Below, one piece after another: positions 1 to 8,921 of a DNA stretch of 64,000 nucleotides. The translations under genes were made by a program, and so were the position numbers. Every line of letters starts with the position of its first letter. The stretch's first letter is position 1. The notes beneath the pieces were generated by a model. The model ran no database searches and was not told where the DNA came from. It worked only from the letters and a program-made list of their open reading frames with translations. Origin of the DNA: Bacteroides cellulosilyticus (GTDB taxonomy: Bacteria > Bacteroidota > Bacteroidia > Bacteroidales > Bacteroidaceae); assembly GCF_020091405.1 (NCBI RefSeq), contig NZ_CP081903.1:1178001-1242000 (forward strand), given 5' to 3'.

Positions 1-23
1 TTTTTAAGAAATACGCAGAATAA
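1..23 (+). CDS. 3' end of an upstream gene, probably fabF
   Basis: The reading frame beginning at base 3 codes for FKKYAE and then a TAA stop at 21-23, seven bases before the rnc start. In Bacteroides the gene before rnc is usually fabF (3-oxoacyl-ACP synthase II), and a short basic/aromatic tail of this kind fits. Only six residues are visible, so the identity rests on expected gene order, not on sequence. Close spacing suggests co-transcription with rnc. Confidence 0.35.
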
Positions 24-29
24 TCAGTC

Positions 30-920
30 GTGTTACGTAATCAAATAGACAAAATAAGGCTCTTATTCCGTAAGGACAAAGAGTCTTATTTTTGTTTTTA
101 TAAGATCCTGGGATTCTATCCCCACAACATCCAGCTCTACCAGCAGGCTTTGTTGCACAAATCCACCTCCATCCGCTCAGAAAAGGGACGCCCTTTGAAT
201 AATGAACGACTGGAATTCCTGGGTGACGCCATTCTTGACGCCATCGTGGGAGATATTGTCTATAAGCATTTCGAAGGCCGTCGCGAAGGATTTCTCACAA
301 ATACACGTTCCAAAATCGTGCAACGGGAAACTCTGAACAAGTTGGCAGTAGAAATAGGACTGGACAAGCTGGTAAAATATTCCACCCGTTCTTCCTCGCA
401 CAATAGTTATATGTACGGAAATGCTTTCGAAGCATTTATCGGTGCCATCTATCTGGATCAAGGCTACGAGCGCTGCAAGCGGTTCATGGAAGAAAAGATA
501 TTCAAGAATCACATTGACCTCGACAAGATGTCGCGTAAAGAGGTCAACTTCAAATCGAAGCTGATTGAATGGAGCCAGAAAAGCAAAGTTGAGGTCTCAT
601 TTGAGCTTATCGAGCAATTCCTTGATGAAGATTATAACCCCATGTTTCATACCGAAATCCGCATAGAAGGTATTTCGGCTGGAAAAGGAACCGGATACTC
701 TAAAAAGGAGTCTCAGCAAAATGCCGCACAGGCTGCCTTGAAGAAAATAAAGAATGATGCTGCATTCAAAGAACAAATAGAAGCCACAAAAGCGCAGAAT
801 CATTTGTCTGAGAATACAGAAGAAACTGATGAACTCACAGAGGAGACTCTGATTGAAGAAAATCCTGAAACGATTCTGCCTGTAGAAAATCCTGAAATGG
901 ACGAATGTAAGGGCGAATAA
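30..920 (+). CDS. rnc: Ribonuclease III
   Basis: Double-strand-specific endoribonuclease of rRNA and mRNA processing, cytoplasmic. The signature NNERLEFLGDAILD lies at residues 57-70 and supplies the first acidic metal ligands. A second active-site segment, GNAFEAFIGAIYLD, covers 130-143. A double-stranded-RNA-binding domain follows (about 172-245, starting NFKSKLIEWSQ). The last ~45 residues are an acidic, low-complexity tail rich in Glu and Thr. In the second segment the metal ligand that is Asp in E. coli (D114) appears as Asn131, while the Glu partner (E134) is kept. Length 296 aa is longer than the E. coli enzyme because of the N-terminal extension and the tail. It probably sits in an operon with the preceding gene; the next gene is convergent. 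Confidence 0.95.
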   Translation: MLRNQIDKIRLLFRKDKESYFCFYKILGFYPHNIQLYQQALLHKSTSIRSEKGRPLNNERLEFLGDAILDAIVGDIVYKHFEGRREGFLTNTRSKIVQRETLNKLAVEIGLDKLVKYSTRSSSHNSYMYGNAFEAFIGAIYLDQGYERCKRFMEEKIFKNHIDLDKMSRKEVNFKSKLIEWSQKSKVEVSFELIEQFLDEDYNPMFHTEIRIEGISAGKGTGYSKKESQQNAAQAALKKIKNDAAFKEQIEATKAQNHLSENTEETDELTEETLIEENPETILPVENPEMDECKGE

Positions 921-929
921 TCTTCGCCC
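911..929. terminator. Short hairpin across the rnc stop codon, between convergent genes
   Basis: GGGCGAA (911-917) pairs with TTCGCCC (923-929) around a five-base loop that contains the rnc stop codon. It lies between the convergent rnc and phosphofructokinase genes, which are separated by only 18 bases. There is no clear T tract on either side, so termination activity is uncertain. Confidence 0.35.
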
Positions 930-938
930 ACATCATCA

Positions 939-1949
939 TCAGCCGAAACAAATTCCCATCCGGCGTCCCTGAACAACCAGATCATTATCCTCCGTCACCA
1001 GTTTCAACTTCCCTGCAATTTCCTCCAGTGGCGCAGAAGAAATCTCATCCCCTTTCAACGTAATCATCCGGCCAAACTGTTCTGTTGCAATCAGTTCCGT
1101 AGCATGCCCACCCATGCGGGTAGACAGATTCCGGTCGAAAGGTGTGGGCGAACCTCCCCGCTGGATATAGCCAAGCACAGTTTCGCGGGTTTCAATACCC
1201 GTTTCGTATTCTATCTCCTGAGCAATGTACTCAGCGGCACGTTTCCGGCCATCCGTCTGTATGCCTTCGGCCACCACCACGATGGAATAAGGTTTCCCTT
1301 TCTTCAGTCGGTTCAGAATAGTCTCACCTATATTATGGATATTATAAGGAATCTCGGGTATCAGGATAACATCACCGCCACCTGCCATACCGGAATATAA
1401 TGCAATCCAGCCTGCCTTATGCCCCATTACCTCGATCACCATCACCCGCTTGTGCGAACTGGCAGTAGAGTGCAGGCGGTCAATGGCATCCGTAGCAATA
1501 CTTACAGCCGAATCAAATCCGAAAGAGAAATCCGTTCCCCAGATATCATTGTCGATAGTCTTAGGCACAGATACGATGTTCAGTCCCATGGCAGCCAGTT
1601 TGGCAGCAGTCTTCTGCGTACCGTTACCACCGATACAAACCACACAATCCAGCCCTAATTCCTTGATATTCTGTTCTATCAATGCCGGTTTATTGACATC
1701 GGATATCACACCGTTCTTCTTGAAAGGTTTCTCGCGGGAAGTGCCGAGCATTGTACCGCCCTGGTTCAACAAACCGGACAAAGATTTATCAGTAAACGAC
1801 TCCACATCCTTGGTAAGCAACCCCTGAAAGCCACTATGAATGCCCACAACTTCCATCCCGTAATGATTGATTGCAGTTTTGCACACTCCACGAATGGTGG
1901 CATTGATGCCGGGACAATCGCCCCCCGAAGTCAAAATACCGATTCTCAT
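939..1949 (-). CDS. pfkA: 6-phosphofructokinase, mixed-motif (group III-like) type
   Basis: Phosphorylates fructose 6-phosphate to fructose 1,6-bisphosphate in glycolysis. The N-terminal phosphate-binding loop GGDCPGINA is at residues 9-17. The phosphoryl-donor region reads GGNGTQ (107-112) and the catalytic loop reads PKTIDND (129-135), followed by FSFGFDSA. In ATP-dependent enzymes of the E. coli type these are GGDGS and GTIDND; in PPi-dependent enzymes GGDDS and KTIDND. Here Gly110 is ATP-like, Lys130 is PPi-like, and the usual Mg-binding Asp is Asn109. This combination is known from mixed-substrate group III PFKs, so the donor should not be assumed to be ATP. Length 336 aa is typical. It is divergent from the GH3-family gene; a TATCTTTA sequence on the minus strand near 1986-1993 could be its -7 box. 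Confidence 0.88.
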   Translation of the reverse strand: MRIGILTSGGDCPGINATIRGVCKTAINHYGMEVVGIHSGFQGLLTKDVESFTDKSLSGLLNQGGTMLGTSREKPFKKNGVISDVNKPALIEQNIKELGLDCVVCIGGNGTQKTAAKLAAMGLNIVSVPKTIDNDIWGTDFSFGFDSAVSIATDAIDRLHSTASSHKRVMVIEVMGHKAGWIALYSGMAGGGDVILIPEIPYNIHNIGETILNRLKKGKPYSIVVVAEGIQTDGRKRAAEYIAQEIEYETGIETRETVLGYIQRGGSPTPFDRNLSTRMGGHATELIATEQFGRMITLKGDEISSAPLEEIAGKLKLVTEDNDLVVQGRRMGICFG

Positions 1950-2034
1950 GACACTTTTGTTTGAATTATTGTTCTTTAGGTCCGTAAAGATAGAAAAAAA
2001 AGAGAAAAAAGATAGAGAAGCCGATAAATAAGAT

Positions 2035-2042
2035 TATTTTTG
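2035..2042 (+). promoter_or_regulatory. Bacteroides -7 box (TATTTTTG) of the GH3-family gene
   Basis: Matches TAnnTTTG 28 bases before the ATG at 2071. No TTTG -33 box is visible at the usual distance. Confidence 0.5.
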
Positions 2043-2070
2043 CGCAACAAAATAGTTTTAACTAAGAGAG

Positions 2071-3582
2071 ATGAATATCACAACATTGCTGGATAAGGTG
2101 TATTTTGCCCCTCGCCTGAAAAAAATCGACTTCTATGCTAACCGCGCAGGAGAACTTCAACACCGAGTTCTCGACCGCTTAGTGCGCATGGCAGAAAATA
2201 CAGAATGGGGAAAGAAATATGATTATAAAAGCATTCATACTTATGAAGACTTTAGAAACAGACTACCCATACAGACTTACGAAGAGGTAAAGCCGTATGT
2301 GGAACGACTGCGTGCAGGAGAACAAAACCTGCTCTGGCCTTCGGAGATACGCTGGTTTGCCAAGTCCTCGGGCACAACGAACGATAAAAGTAAGTTCCTG
2401 CCCGTCAGCAAAGAAGCATTGAATGACACACATTATCAAGGCGGTAAAGATGCGGTTGCCCTCTATCTGGGTCAGAATCCTGACAGCCGCTTTTTCTCCG
2501 GACAAGGTTTGATTTTAGGCGGAAGCCACAGCCCCAACCTCAACTCCAGGCACGGACTTGTAGGTGATCTTTCTGCTATCCTGATACAAAATATACATCC
2601 GTTAGTGAACTGCGTCCGTGTTCCGAGCAAGAAAATTGCTCTTATGAGCGACTTTGAAAAGAAGATAGAAGCAATCGCCAACAGTGCCGTATCAAAAGAT
2701 GTAACGAGCCTTTCGGGCGTTCCTTCATGGATGTTAGTACTCATTAAGCGTATTCTTGAAAAGACCGGTAAACAATCGCTGGAAGAAATATGGCCCAATC
2801 TGGAAGTCTTCTTCCATGGTGGTGTTGCTTTCACCCCTTATCGTGAACAATATAAAGAAGTGATCCGATCACCCAAAATGCATTATGTAGAAACGTACAA
2901 TGCTTCCGAAGGGTATTTCGGTACGCAAAACGATCCGAATGATCCGTCCATGCTGTTGATGATCGACTACGGTATATTCTATGAGTTCATCCCATTGGAA
3001 GATGTAGGTAAAGAGAATCCCCGCATCTACTGCCTGGAAGAAGTGGAAGTGGACAAGAATTATGCATTGGTTATCTCTACCTCTGCGGGTTTGTGGCGCT
3101 ATATGATTGGAGACACCGTGAAGTTCACGCAAAAAGATCCATATAAATTCGTCATCACCGGACGTACCAAGCATTTCATCAATGCTTTCGGTGAAGAATT
3201 GATTGTGGATAATGCGGAAAAAGGTTTGGCAAGGGCTTGCGAGGCTACCGGAGCATTGATTTCCGATTATTCGGCTGCTCCTGTATTTATGGATGCCAAT
3301 GCTAAATGCCGTCACCAATGGTTGATTGAGTTTGTACAGGCACCGGACAGTATAGAGAATTTTGCCAAAATACTGGATGATACACTGAAAGAGGTGAATT
3401 CCGATTATGAAGCAAAACGACAGAAGAACATTGCTCTGCAACCTCTGGAGGTGATTGTTGCCCGCAAAGATTTATTCCATGACTGGCTGGCACAAAAAGG
3501 AAAGTTGGGTGGACAACACAAAGTTCCGCGTCTCAGCAATACAAGGGAATATATCGAGGAAATGCTGGAACTGAACAACTGA
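2071..3582 (+). CDS. GH3-family acyl-adenylating (auxin-responsive-type) protein
   Basis: Member of the GH3 branch of the ANL adenylating-enzyme superfamily, named after plant auxin-amino acid synthetases. The ATP/AMP-binding P-loop-like motif SSGTTNDKSKF is at residues 99-109. A second conserved block, YVETYNASEGYFGTQ, corresponds to the A5-type motif, and GLWRYMIGDTVKFT to the motif around the conserved Asp. Length 503 aa is usual for bacterial members. It has no signal peptide and should be cytoplasmic. The acyl substrate and acceptor are unknown for Bacteroides homologues. It stands alone, between a divergent phosphofructokinase gene and a strong terminator. Confidence 0.85.
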   Translation: MNITTLLDKVYFAPRLKKIDFYANRAGELQHRVLDRLVRMAENTEWGKKYDYKSIHTYEDFRNRLPIQTYEEVKPYVERLRAGEQNLLWPSEIRWFAKSSGTTNDKSKFLPVSKEALNDTHYQGGKDAVALYLGQNPDSRFFSGQGLILGGSHSPNLNSRHGLVGDLSAILIQNIHPLVNCVRVPSKKIALMSDFEKKIEAIANSAVSKDVTSLSGVPSWMLVLIKRILEKTGKQSLEEIWPNLEVFFHGGVAFTPYREQYKEVIRSPKMHYVETYNASEGYFGTQNDPNDPSMLLMIDYGIFYEFIPLEDVGKENPRIYCLEEVEVDKNYALVISTSAGLWRYMIGDTVKFTQKDPYKFVITGRTKHFINAFGEELIVDNAEKGLARACEATGALISDYSAAPVFMDANAKCRHQWLIEFVQAPDSIENFAKILDDTLKEVNSDYEAKRQKNIALQPLEVIVARKDLFHDWLAQKGKLGGQHKVPRLSNTREYIEEMLELNN

Positions 3583-3620
3583 TTCCTGCAATATCATAGG
3601 ACAATACGATAATAAATAAG

Positions 3621-3657
3621 AAAGGCCGCATCAGACAAAACCGATGCGGCCTTTTTC
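3621..3657 (+). terminator. Strong intrinsic terminator after the GH3-family gene
   Basis: A 12-bp perfect stem, AAAGGCCGCATC (3621-3632) with GATGCGGCCTTT (3643-3654), has a 10-base loop and runs into a T-rich stretch. The A/T flanks also allow it to work on the minus strand for the convergent DUF3078 gene. Confidence 0.85.
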
Positions 3658-3721
3658 ATTTTTGTTCCATGCCTTGATACTGTGAGTTTCACACCGAGAA
3701 ACTAACAGTCATCCCAGGCTA

Positions 3722-4603
3722 TCAGAAATTATAAGCCAATCCGATACCCAGTATCTCCTTGAACTGTACCTTCGGCCCTCTTTCAACGCCCTCATCATTA
3801 AAGGTTTTCACATCATTATCATACTTCAGTGTCATATTCAGGGTTGCTGATAGTACTTTATTAATCTTCATACTGATGAGCACATCCCAGTTGACATCCA
3901 CATTACCAAAGTCTTTATTATAAGGAGTGAAGAAATCGGCTGTAGTAATCAGATTCACATTTTCCATGACAGGCAGCTCTGCACGGGCTTTCAGGAAAGC
4001 TCCGGCTTCGATCTTAAAGTGATCCCCCGGATCAACACCAAAAGAACCTAAATCAGAAAGATAATCATCGCTCACAAAGGTCATCTTTGTGGAGACAGGT
4101 GAAAGGAATATAGAATAATTACTCTTCGGACGATATTCCATACCCAATGCCACATTAGAATAGGCAGGAGCGAAGAAGTTAGATATATAGTGACTCTTGT
4201 CCGGATAATTATATCCTTTGGCAAATTGAGTATTCAAGTCAGCCATAAGCGTATAATACCAAACTTTAGTGGCTGCATAGCCCAACTGGGTAGATAATCC
4301 TATCTTATCGGAACTCTTTCTCATCCCTTGCGATTTGGTTTTCGAAAGACCATAATCCAGCACCAGGTTCGTCACCCATAGCCAGTTTCCGCTCTTATGT
4401 GTCAGTGAACCATTCAGGTAAGCATTTCCGGCAATAGAATTCTCACCACCGGCCGACCAGTTTGTCATTGCAGTTTGCGACATATTTATACCTGTCACAC
4501 CTTTCAGTACCCAAGCTCCTTCTTTATATCCCTTATCGTCCGTTTGGGCAGAGACGATTGTTGCCAAAGTGGCAAATAGTATCATTAAATATATACGTTT
4601 CAT
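3722..4603 (-). CDS. DUF3078 outer-membrane-associated protein
   Basis: Starts MKRIYLMILFATLATIVSAQ, a clear signal peptide of about 20 residues, so the ATG at 4603 is preferred over an upstream in-frame ATG that would add 11 residues in front of it. The mature part begins with KEGAWVLKGVTGINMSQTAMTNWSAGGENS, characteristic of the Bacteroidetes DUF3078 family, and continues as alternating polar/hydrophobic strands with aromatic girdles (for example YSIFLSPVSTKMTF), ending in LGIGLAYNF, a typical beta-barrel C-terminus. About 293 aa. It is probably a small outer-membrane barrel of unknown function. The upstream neighbour on the same strand is mnmA, with a gap of about 100 bases. Confidence 0.8.
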   Translation of the reverse strand: MKRIYLMILFATLATIVSAQTDDKGYKEGAWVLKGVTGINMSQTAMTNWSAGGENSIAGNAYLNGSLTHKSGNWLWVTNLVLDYGLSKTKSQGMRKSSDKIGLSTQLGYAATKVWYYTLMADLNTQFAKGYNYPDKSHYISNFFAPAYSNVALGMEYRPKSNYSIFLSPVSTKMTFVSDDYLSDLGSFGVDPGDHFKIEAGAFLKARAELPVMENVNLITTADFFTPYNKDFGNVDVNWDVLISMKINKVLSATLNMTLKYDNDVKTFNDEGVERGPKVQFKEILGIGLAYNF

Positions 4604-4710
4604 ACTGTTATTCGTTTTAATTGTTCCGCAAAACAAAGACGTCTTTGTATTTCAAACAGAGTAAACTATTTTTTTGTTCAGAAACAAATAAAAGAATGAT
4701 TGTACGAAAA

Positions 4711-5760
4711 TTACAGGATGATACCTCCTCCCAGCAGCAGACCTGCCTCATCATAAAATGCCGCAGCCTGTCCGGAAGCAATGGATTCCAGTGGTTCGCG
4801 CAATAGCACATGCAAGAGATTCTCATCCGTTATACTGACAGTGCAGTGATTAGCTTGCTTCCGATAGCGAATCCTGACAATGACATCCCCGGAATTCAGT
4901 AAACGGGAAGTATCCACAATATTCCAGTCTTTCAACAGCATTTCCTCTTTGTAAAGAGAAGCCAGAGGCGCAAGTATCACTTCGTTCCTCTCTTTATGTA
5001 TCTCTTTTACGAAAACAGGACGGTTCAGATGAATACCCAATCCTCTGCGCTGACCAATCGTATAGAAGGGATATCCTTCGTGCCAACCTAAAAAAGCCCC
5101 GCTTTCATCGAGAAATTGCCCTTTTCCCGGCAAAGCATTCTGCGGAACTTCACGCTGCAAGAAAGAGCGGTAATCCATCGGGCAGAAGCATACACCAAGA
5201 CTATCCTTTTTGGTTGCTGTCCGTTCAAAGCCGCGCTTAGCAGCATAGGCACGCACTTCATTTTTAGTCCAGTCACCCATTGGAAGGAGCATACGTTCTA
5301 AAATGTTCTGTTGCAGTCCCCAGAGGAAAAAAGTCTGATCCTTATCACGGTCGGCAGCCGGGGCTATAAAGTAATAGCCATCCCGGAAAACTTTACGTAC
5401 GTAGTGTCCGGTAGAAATCCAATAAACGCCCATTTCATCGGCAATCTTTGCCAGCAACGGCCATTTCAGCTCATTGTTACAGAGAGTACAGGGAACAGGG
5501 GTACGGGCGGAAAGATATTCATCTACGAAATAGCGGATAATGCGCTCACGGAATAATTCGCGGGTATCATAGATGATGTGCGGGATATTCAGGCGGGAAG
5601 CGAGATTACGGGCATCATCCAGAGATTCTTCAAAGCCTTCCGAATCATAGAAACGAAACGTCACACCGGTTACTTCATAACCGGCCTCTTGCAACAGCAT
5701 GGCGGCAACAGAACTATCTGTACCTCCACTCATACCTAACAATACACGCTTCTTTTCCAT
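4711..5760 (-). CDS. mnmA: tRNA-specific 2-thiouridylase MnmA (paralogue)
   Basis: Transfers sulfur to U34 of Lys/Glu/Gln tRNAs using ATP and a relayed persulfide. The PP-loop is [15 protein letters not shown] at residues 7-21, with Thr where most MnmA proteins have Val. The first catalytic Cys is in [11 protein letters not shown] (C94; an extra Cys at 91) and the second in [13 protein letters not shown] (C191; an extra Cys at 193). [10 protein letters not shown] segment and a C-terminal beta domain are present. 349 aa is near the E. coli length. Bacteroides genomes normally carry more than one MnmA, and the variant PP-loop and additional cysteines suggest a divergent copy. Confidence 0.85.
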   Translation of the reverse strand: MEKKRVLLGMSGGTDSSVAAMLLQEAGYEVTGVTFRFYDSEGFEESLDDARNLASRLNIPHIIYDTRELFRERIIRYFVDEYLSARTPVPCTLCNNELKWPLLAKIADEMGVYWISTGHYVRKVFRDGYYFIAPAADRDKDQTFFLWGLQQNILERMLLPMGDWTKNEVRAYAAKRGFERTATKKDSLGVCFCPMDYRSFLQREVPQNALPGKGQFLDESGAFLGWHEGYPFYTIGQRRGLGIHLNRPVFVKEIHKERNEVILAPLASLYKEEMLLKDWNIVDTSRLLNSGDVIVRIRYRKQANHCTVSITDENLLHVLLREPLESIASGQAAAFYDEAGLLLGGGIIL

Positions 5761-5821
5761 ATAAATACGTTGACAAAAGTAGATAATCCGCTAAAGAAAA
5801 ACAATTAAACCATTATTTTTA

Positions 5822-5829
5822 TATATTTG
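5822..5829 (+). promoter_or_regulatory. -7 box (TATATTTG) of the DUF5034-like operon
   Basis: Perfect TAnnTTTG match 28 bases before the ATG at 5858, in an AT-rich region divergent from mnmA. Confidence 0.5.
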
Positions 5830-5857
5830 CCATTACTAATACTAATGCACAAAAAAA

Positions 5858-6400
5858 ATGAAAACTAAAAACATATTCTATGCAGGTCTGTGCGCACTCT
5901 TCATGTTAACCTCGGCTATGTGTTGCGATGATGATGACAGTGAAGGTATCATCGAACTAACAGGCATTAAGTTGAATCAATACAACAACACAGGAGCATA
6001 TCCTGTGATTATTGAAAATGGGCAATGTCCCAAAGAAGCGTATCTGATACGAATATCCCCGATTTCAGAGTATTACTACAGCACAAATATCCTAAAATCC
6101 CCTATTATAGCTTTCCGTATCATCACACTGACCGATTTCAATGAAGATTATCCTGCGGGAAGCGATATCTACAAATTATTCAAAGAGTATCCTCCGATGC
6201 TGTTAAGTGAAAATTTTAGGGAACATTACCTCAGTAGTGATTGTCTGGACAAAGGACAGCCTATCACCACTATAACGTGGGGTGATTTCTACAAGGTCTT
6301 GTTAACCTATCCCCAGCCGGGAAATTATCAATTCCGCATTGAACTGGAAACAGAAGACGGCAATATCCTTTCAGAAGAAACAGAAGTCATCCTTTACTGA
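5858..6400 (+). CDS. Small lipoprotein, DUF5034-like
   Basis: 180 aa. A hydrophobic signal (MKTKNIFYAGLCALFMLTSA) ends at MCCDDDDSE, so lipidation at one of two adjacent Cys is likely although the lipobox is degenerate. The acidic run directly after the Cys is the kind of signal that sends Bacteroides lipoproteins to the cell surface. The rest has no enzyme motif I recognise; it resembles the Bacteroides DUF5034 lipoproteins. The gene after it begins 29 bases downstream and codes for an outer-membrane protein, so the two probably form one operon and a cell-envelope pair. Confidence 0.65.
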   Translation: MKTKNIFYAGLCALFMLTSAMCCDDDDSEGIIELTGIKLNQYNNTGAYPVIIENGQCPKEAYLIRISPISEYYYSTNILKSPIIAFRIITLTDFNEDYPAGSDIYKLFKEYPPMLLSENFREHYLSSDCLDKGQPITTITWGDFYKVLLTYPQPGNYQFRIELETEDGNILSEETEVILY

Positions 6401-6429
6401 GTCAGTCCCACTTTAAAACAAATACTTCC

Positions 6430-7242
6430 ATGAAAGCTATCTACTACACTTTAATATGTTTCAGCCTGCTTATTACACACAGCATACAAATCCATGCACA
6501 AAAGGAATCAGCGCGGCGAAACGAGCACTTCATCGACCTTGCATTCGGAGCAGAGTTCAATACATCTTCTTATAAAAGTCCGATTGGAGAGATTGTTTTT
6601 CAAGGCAAGCAGCGAGCATATGTAAGTATAACCATGAAATATCAATATTTCTTTCATAAGCATTGGGGAGCTTTCTTAAGTTTAAACTCCAACGGTTCGT
6701 CACCATATTCAGAAGAAAGGTTAATGGACAAGATGGAAAAACAACCAGCATCCCACTACTACACCTATACCGGTTCTATGGATAAAGATGATATAATGCA
6801 GGGCACTTATACCTTAGGAGCCATGTACCGTCAAGATATACATTCGTGGAGCTTCAGACCCTATCTTGCGTTTGGCTGCGCACAATATATGCATGCAAAC
6901 ACAATAGACTATCTCCGCAAAGAAGAGGAGAATAATCAGGTGGAACAAGTGAAAGTCACCGTCGGCAACAGCAAGAATCTTCAATATGGGTTCTGCCTCT
7001 CTCCGGGAATTTACATCTCCAAAGCAGTAGCCAGCATTGTATACCTGACAGCAGACTTTTCCTATACGGTGCATACAAGAAAATTTGCAGCGCACTACCA
7101 ACGAAGCAATATATATACTCACGAAATTCTGGAACAATACAACGTAAAAGAAACACCGGGAAACTACCTAAATCTAAGAATAGGACTAAGTATCCGGTTT
7201 GCAAAAAACAAAGCGAAGTCTCACAAGCCCACTTCCAAATGA
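6430..7242 (+). CDS. Predicted outer-membrane beta-barrel protein
   Basis: 270 aa with signal peptide MKAIYYTLICFSLLITHSIQIHAQ. The mature protein shows repeated amphipathic strands with aromatic ends (YVSITMKYQYFFHKHWGAFLSL, GAMYRQDIHSWSFRPYLAFGCAQY, YLNLRIGLSIRF), consistent with an 8- to 12-strand barrel. No catalytic motif is seen and I cannot assign a family. It follows the DUF5034-like lipoprotein in the same operon. Confidence 0.6.
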   Translation: MKAIYYTLICFSLLITHSIQIHAQKESARRNEHFIDLAFGAEFNTSSYKSPIGEIVFQGKQRAYVSITMKYQYFFHKHWGAFLSLNSNGSSPYSEERLMDKMEKQPASHYYTYTGSMDKDDIMQGTYTLGAMYRQDIHSWSFRPYLAFGCAQYMHANTIDYLRKEEENNQVEQVKVTVGNSKNLQYGFCLSPGIYISKAVASIVYLTADFSYTVHTRKFAAHYQRSNIYTHEILEQYNVKETPGNYLNLRIGLSIRFAKNKAKSHKPTSK

Positions 7243-7327
7243 AGATTTACAGGATTCGGTAGTCGGTCTACCTCCAACTATCAGCAAGAAAAAGAATGAA
7301 AGAACTTATTATCTTATGAAATTGTTG

Positions 7328-7335
7328 TAACTTTG
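7328..7335 (+). promoter_or_regulatory. -7 box (TAACTTTG) of cysS
   Basis: TAnnTTTG match 30 bases before the cysS ATG. Confidence 0.55.
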
Positions 7336-7365
7336 TGCTCTTTAAAAAACTAAAACTCAAACGTT

Positions 7366-8841
7366 ATGGAACATCAACTGACAATTTACAACACCTTAGA
7401 TAGGAAAAAGGAGCTATTCGTGCCACTGCACGCTCCACATGTAGGTATGTATGTCTGCGGTCCTACCGTTTACGGTGACGCGCACTTGGGACATGCACGT
7501 CCTGCCATTACTTTCGACTTGCTTTTCCGCTACCTCACCCACTTGGGATATAAGGTACGTTATGTCCGCAACATCACCGATGTAGGCCATCTGGAACATG
7601 ACGCTGACGACGGAGAAGATAAAATAGCCAAGAAAGCACGACTGGAACAATTGGAGCCGATGGAAGTAGCGCAATACTACATCAACCGTTACCACAAGGC
7701 AATGGAAGCGCTGAACGTACTTTCACCCAGTATCGAACCGCATGCTTCGGGACACATCATCGAGCAGATAGAGTTGGTGAAAGAGATCCTGAAGAATGGC
7801 TATGCTTATGTCAGTGAAGGCTCTGTCTACTTTGACGTAGAGAAATACAATAAGGATTACCATTACGGAAAACTCTCCGGCCGCAATCTGGATGACGTAC
7901 TGAACACCACCCGCGAACTGGACGGACAAACTGAAAAGCATAACCCCGCCGACTTCGCCTTATGGAAATGTGCCCAACCGGAGCATATCATGCGTTGGCC
8001 CTCTCCATGGAGCGATGGTTTCCCGGGATGGCATGCCGAATGTACGGCCATGGGTAAGAAATACCTCGGCGAACATTTCGATATTCACGGTGGTGGTATG
8101 GACCTGATCTTCCCCCACCACGAATGTGAGATCGCTCAATCGGTTGCATCGCAAGGCAATGACATGGTACATTACTGGATGCACAACAATATGATTACCA
8201 TCAACGGACAGAAGATGGGTAAGTCTTACGGAAACTTCATCAATCTGGACGAGTTCTTCAACGGCACACATAAGTTGCTGACACAAGCATACAGCCCGAT
8301 GACCATCCGCTTCTTCATCCTGCAAGCTCACTATCGCAGTACGGTAGACTTCAGTAACGAAGCCTTGCAAGCAGCTGAGAAGGGATTAACCCGAATGATG
8401 GATGCCGTGAACGGACTGGAAAAGATCACTCCGTCCGCCACTTCCAGCGTAGATGTGAAAGCAGTGCGTGAGAAGTGCTATGAAGCCATGAATGATGACT
8501 TGAATACTCCGATAGTCATTGCTCATCTTTTCGACGGAGCCAGAATGATTAACAACATCATTGCAGGCAACGACACCATCACTGCCGATGAGCTGAAAGA
8601 GCTGAAAGAAACTTTCCATCTCTTCTGCTTCGATATTTTGGGACTGAAAGAAGAAAACGATTCCAATGAAGAGCGTGAAGTTGCTTTCGGTAAAGTAGTA
8701 GATATGTTACTGGAAGAGCGCATGAAGGCCAAAGCCAATAAAGACTGGGCTACCAGTGATAAGATCCGCAATGAACTTACAGCACTCGGTTTTGAGATAA
8801 AAGACGGTAAAGACGGCTGCGAGTGGAAGCTAAATAAATAA
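7366..8841 (+). CDS. cysS: Cysteinyl-tRNA synthetase
   Basis: Class I aminoacyl-tRNA synthetase that charges tRNA-Cys. Zn-binding Cys31 is in [19 protein letters not shown], which also holds the HIGH-type motif HLGH (40-43). The other Zn ligands lie in [10 protein letters not shown] and [11 protein letters not shown]. The KMSKS loop reads KMGKS at residues 283-287. The C-terminal DALR-type helical domain is complete. 491 aa is the expected length. It is monocistronic, bounded by its own promoter and a strong bidirectional terminator. Confidence 0.97.
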   Translation: MEHQLTIYNTLDRKKELFVPLHAPHVGMYVCGPTVYGDAHLGHARPAITFDLLFRYLTHLGYKVRYVRNITDVGHLEHDADDGEDKIAKKARLEQLEPMEVAQYYINRYHKAMEALNVLSPSIEPHASGHIIEQIELVKEILKNGYAYVSEGSVYFDVEKYNKDYHYGKLSGRNLDDVLNTTRELDGQTEKHNPADFALWKCAQPEHIMRWPSPWSDGFPGWHAECTAMGKKYLGEHFDIHGGGMDLIFPHHECEIAQSVASQGNDMVHYWMHNNMITINGQKMGKSYGNFINLDEFFNGTHKLLTQAYSPMTIRFFILQAHYRSTVDFSNEALQAAEKGLTRMMDAVNGLEKITPSATSSVDVKAVREKCYEAMNDDLNTPIVIAHLFDGARMINNIIAGNDTITADELKELKETFHLFCFDILGLKEENDSNEEREVAFGKVVDMLLEERMKAKANKDWATSDKIRNELTALGFEIKDGKDGCEWKLNK

Positions 8842-8860
8842 GCTCCACTACCCTATAAAA

Positions 8861-8904
8861 AAGCTGCCTCCCTCTGATTCAAGCGAATCGAGGGAGGCAG
8901 TTTC
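8861..8904. terminator. Bidirectional terminator between cysS and the sulfatase
   Basis: CTGCCTCCCTC (8864-8874) pairs with GAGGGAGGCAG (8890-8900), and an inner stem GATTC/GAATC caps it with a four-base loop. A and T flanks on both sides suit both convergent genes. Confidence 0.88.
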
Positions 8905-8921
8905 ATTTAGAAAAGAGAGTT

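Noticed and set aside
1104..1827. Plus-strand open frames opposite the phosphofructokinase gene
   Set aside because: The minus strand carries intact family motifs throughout; these frames show no protein-like features.
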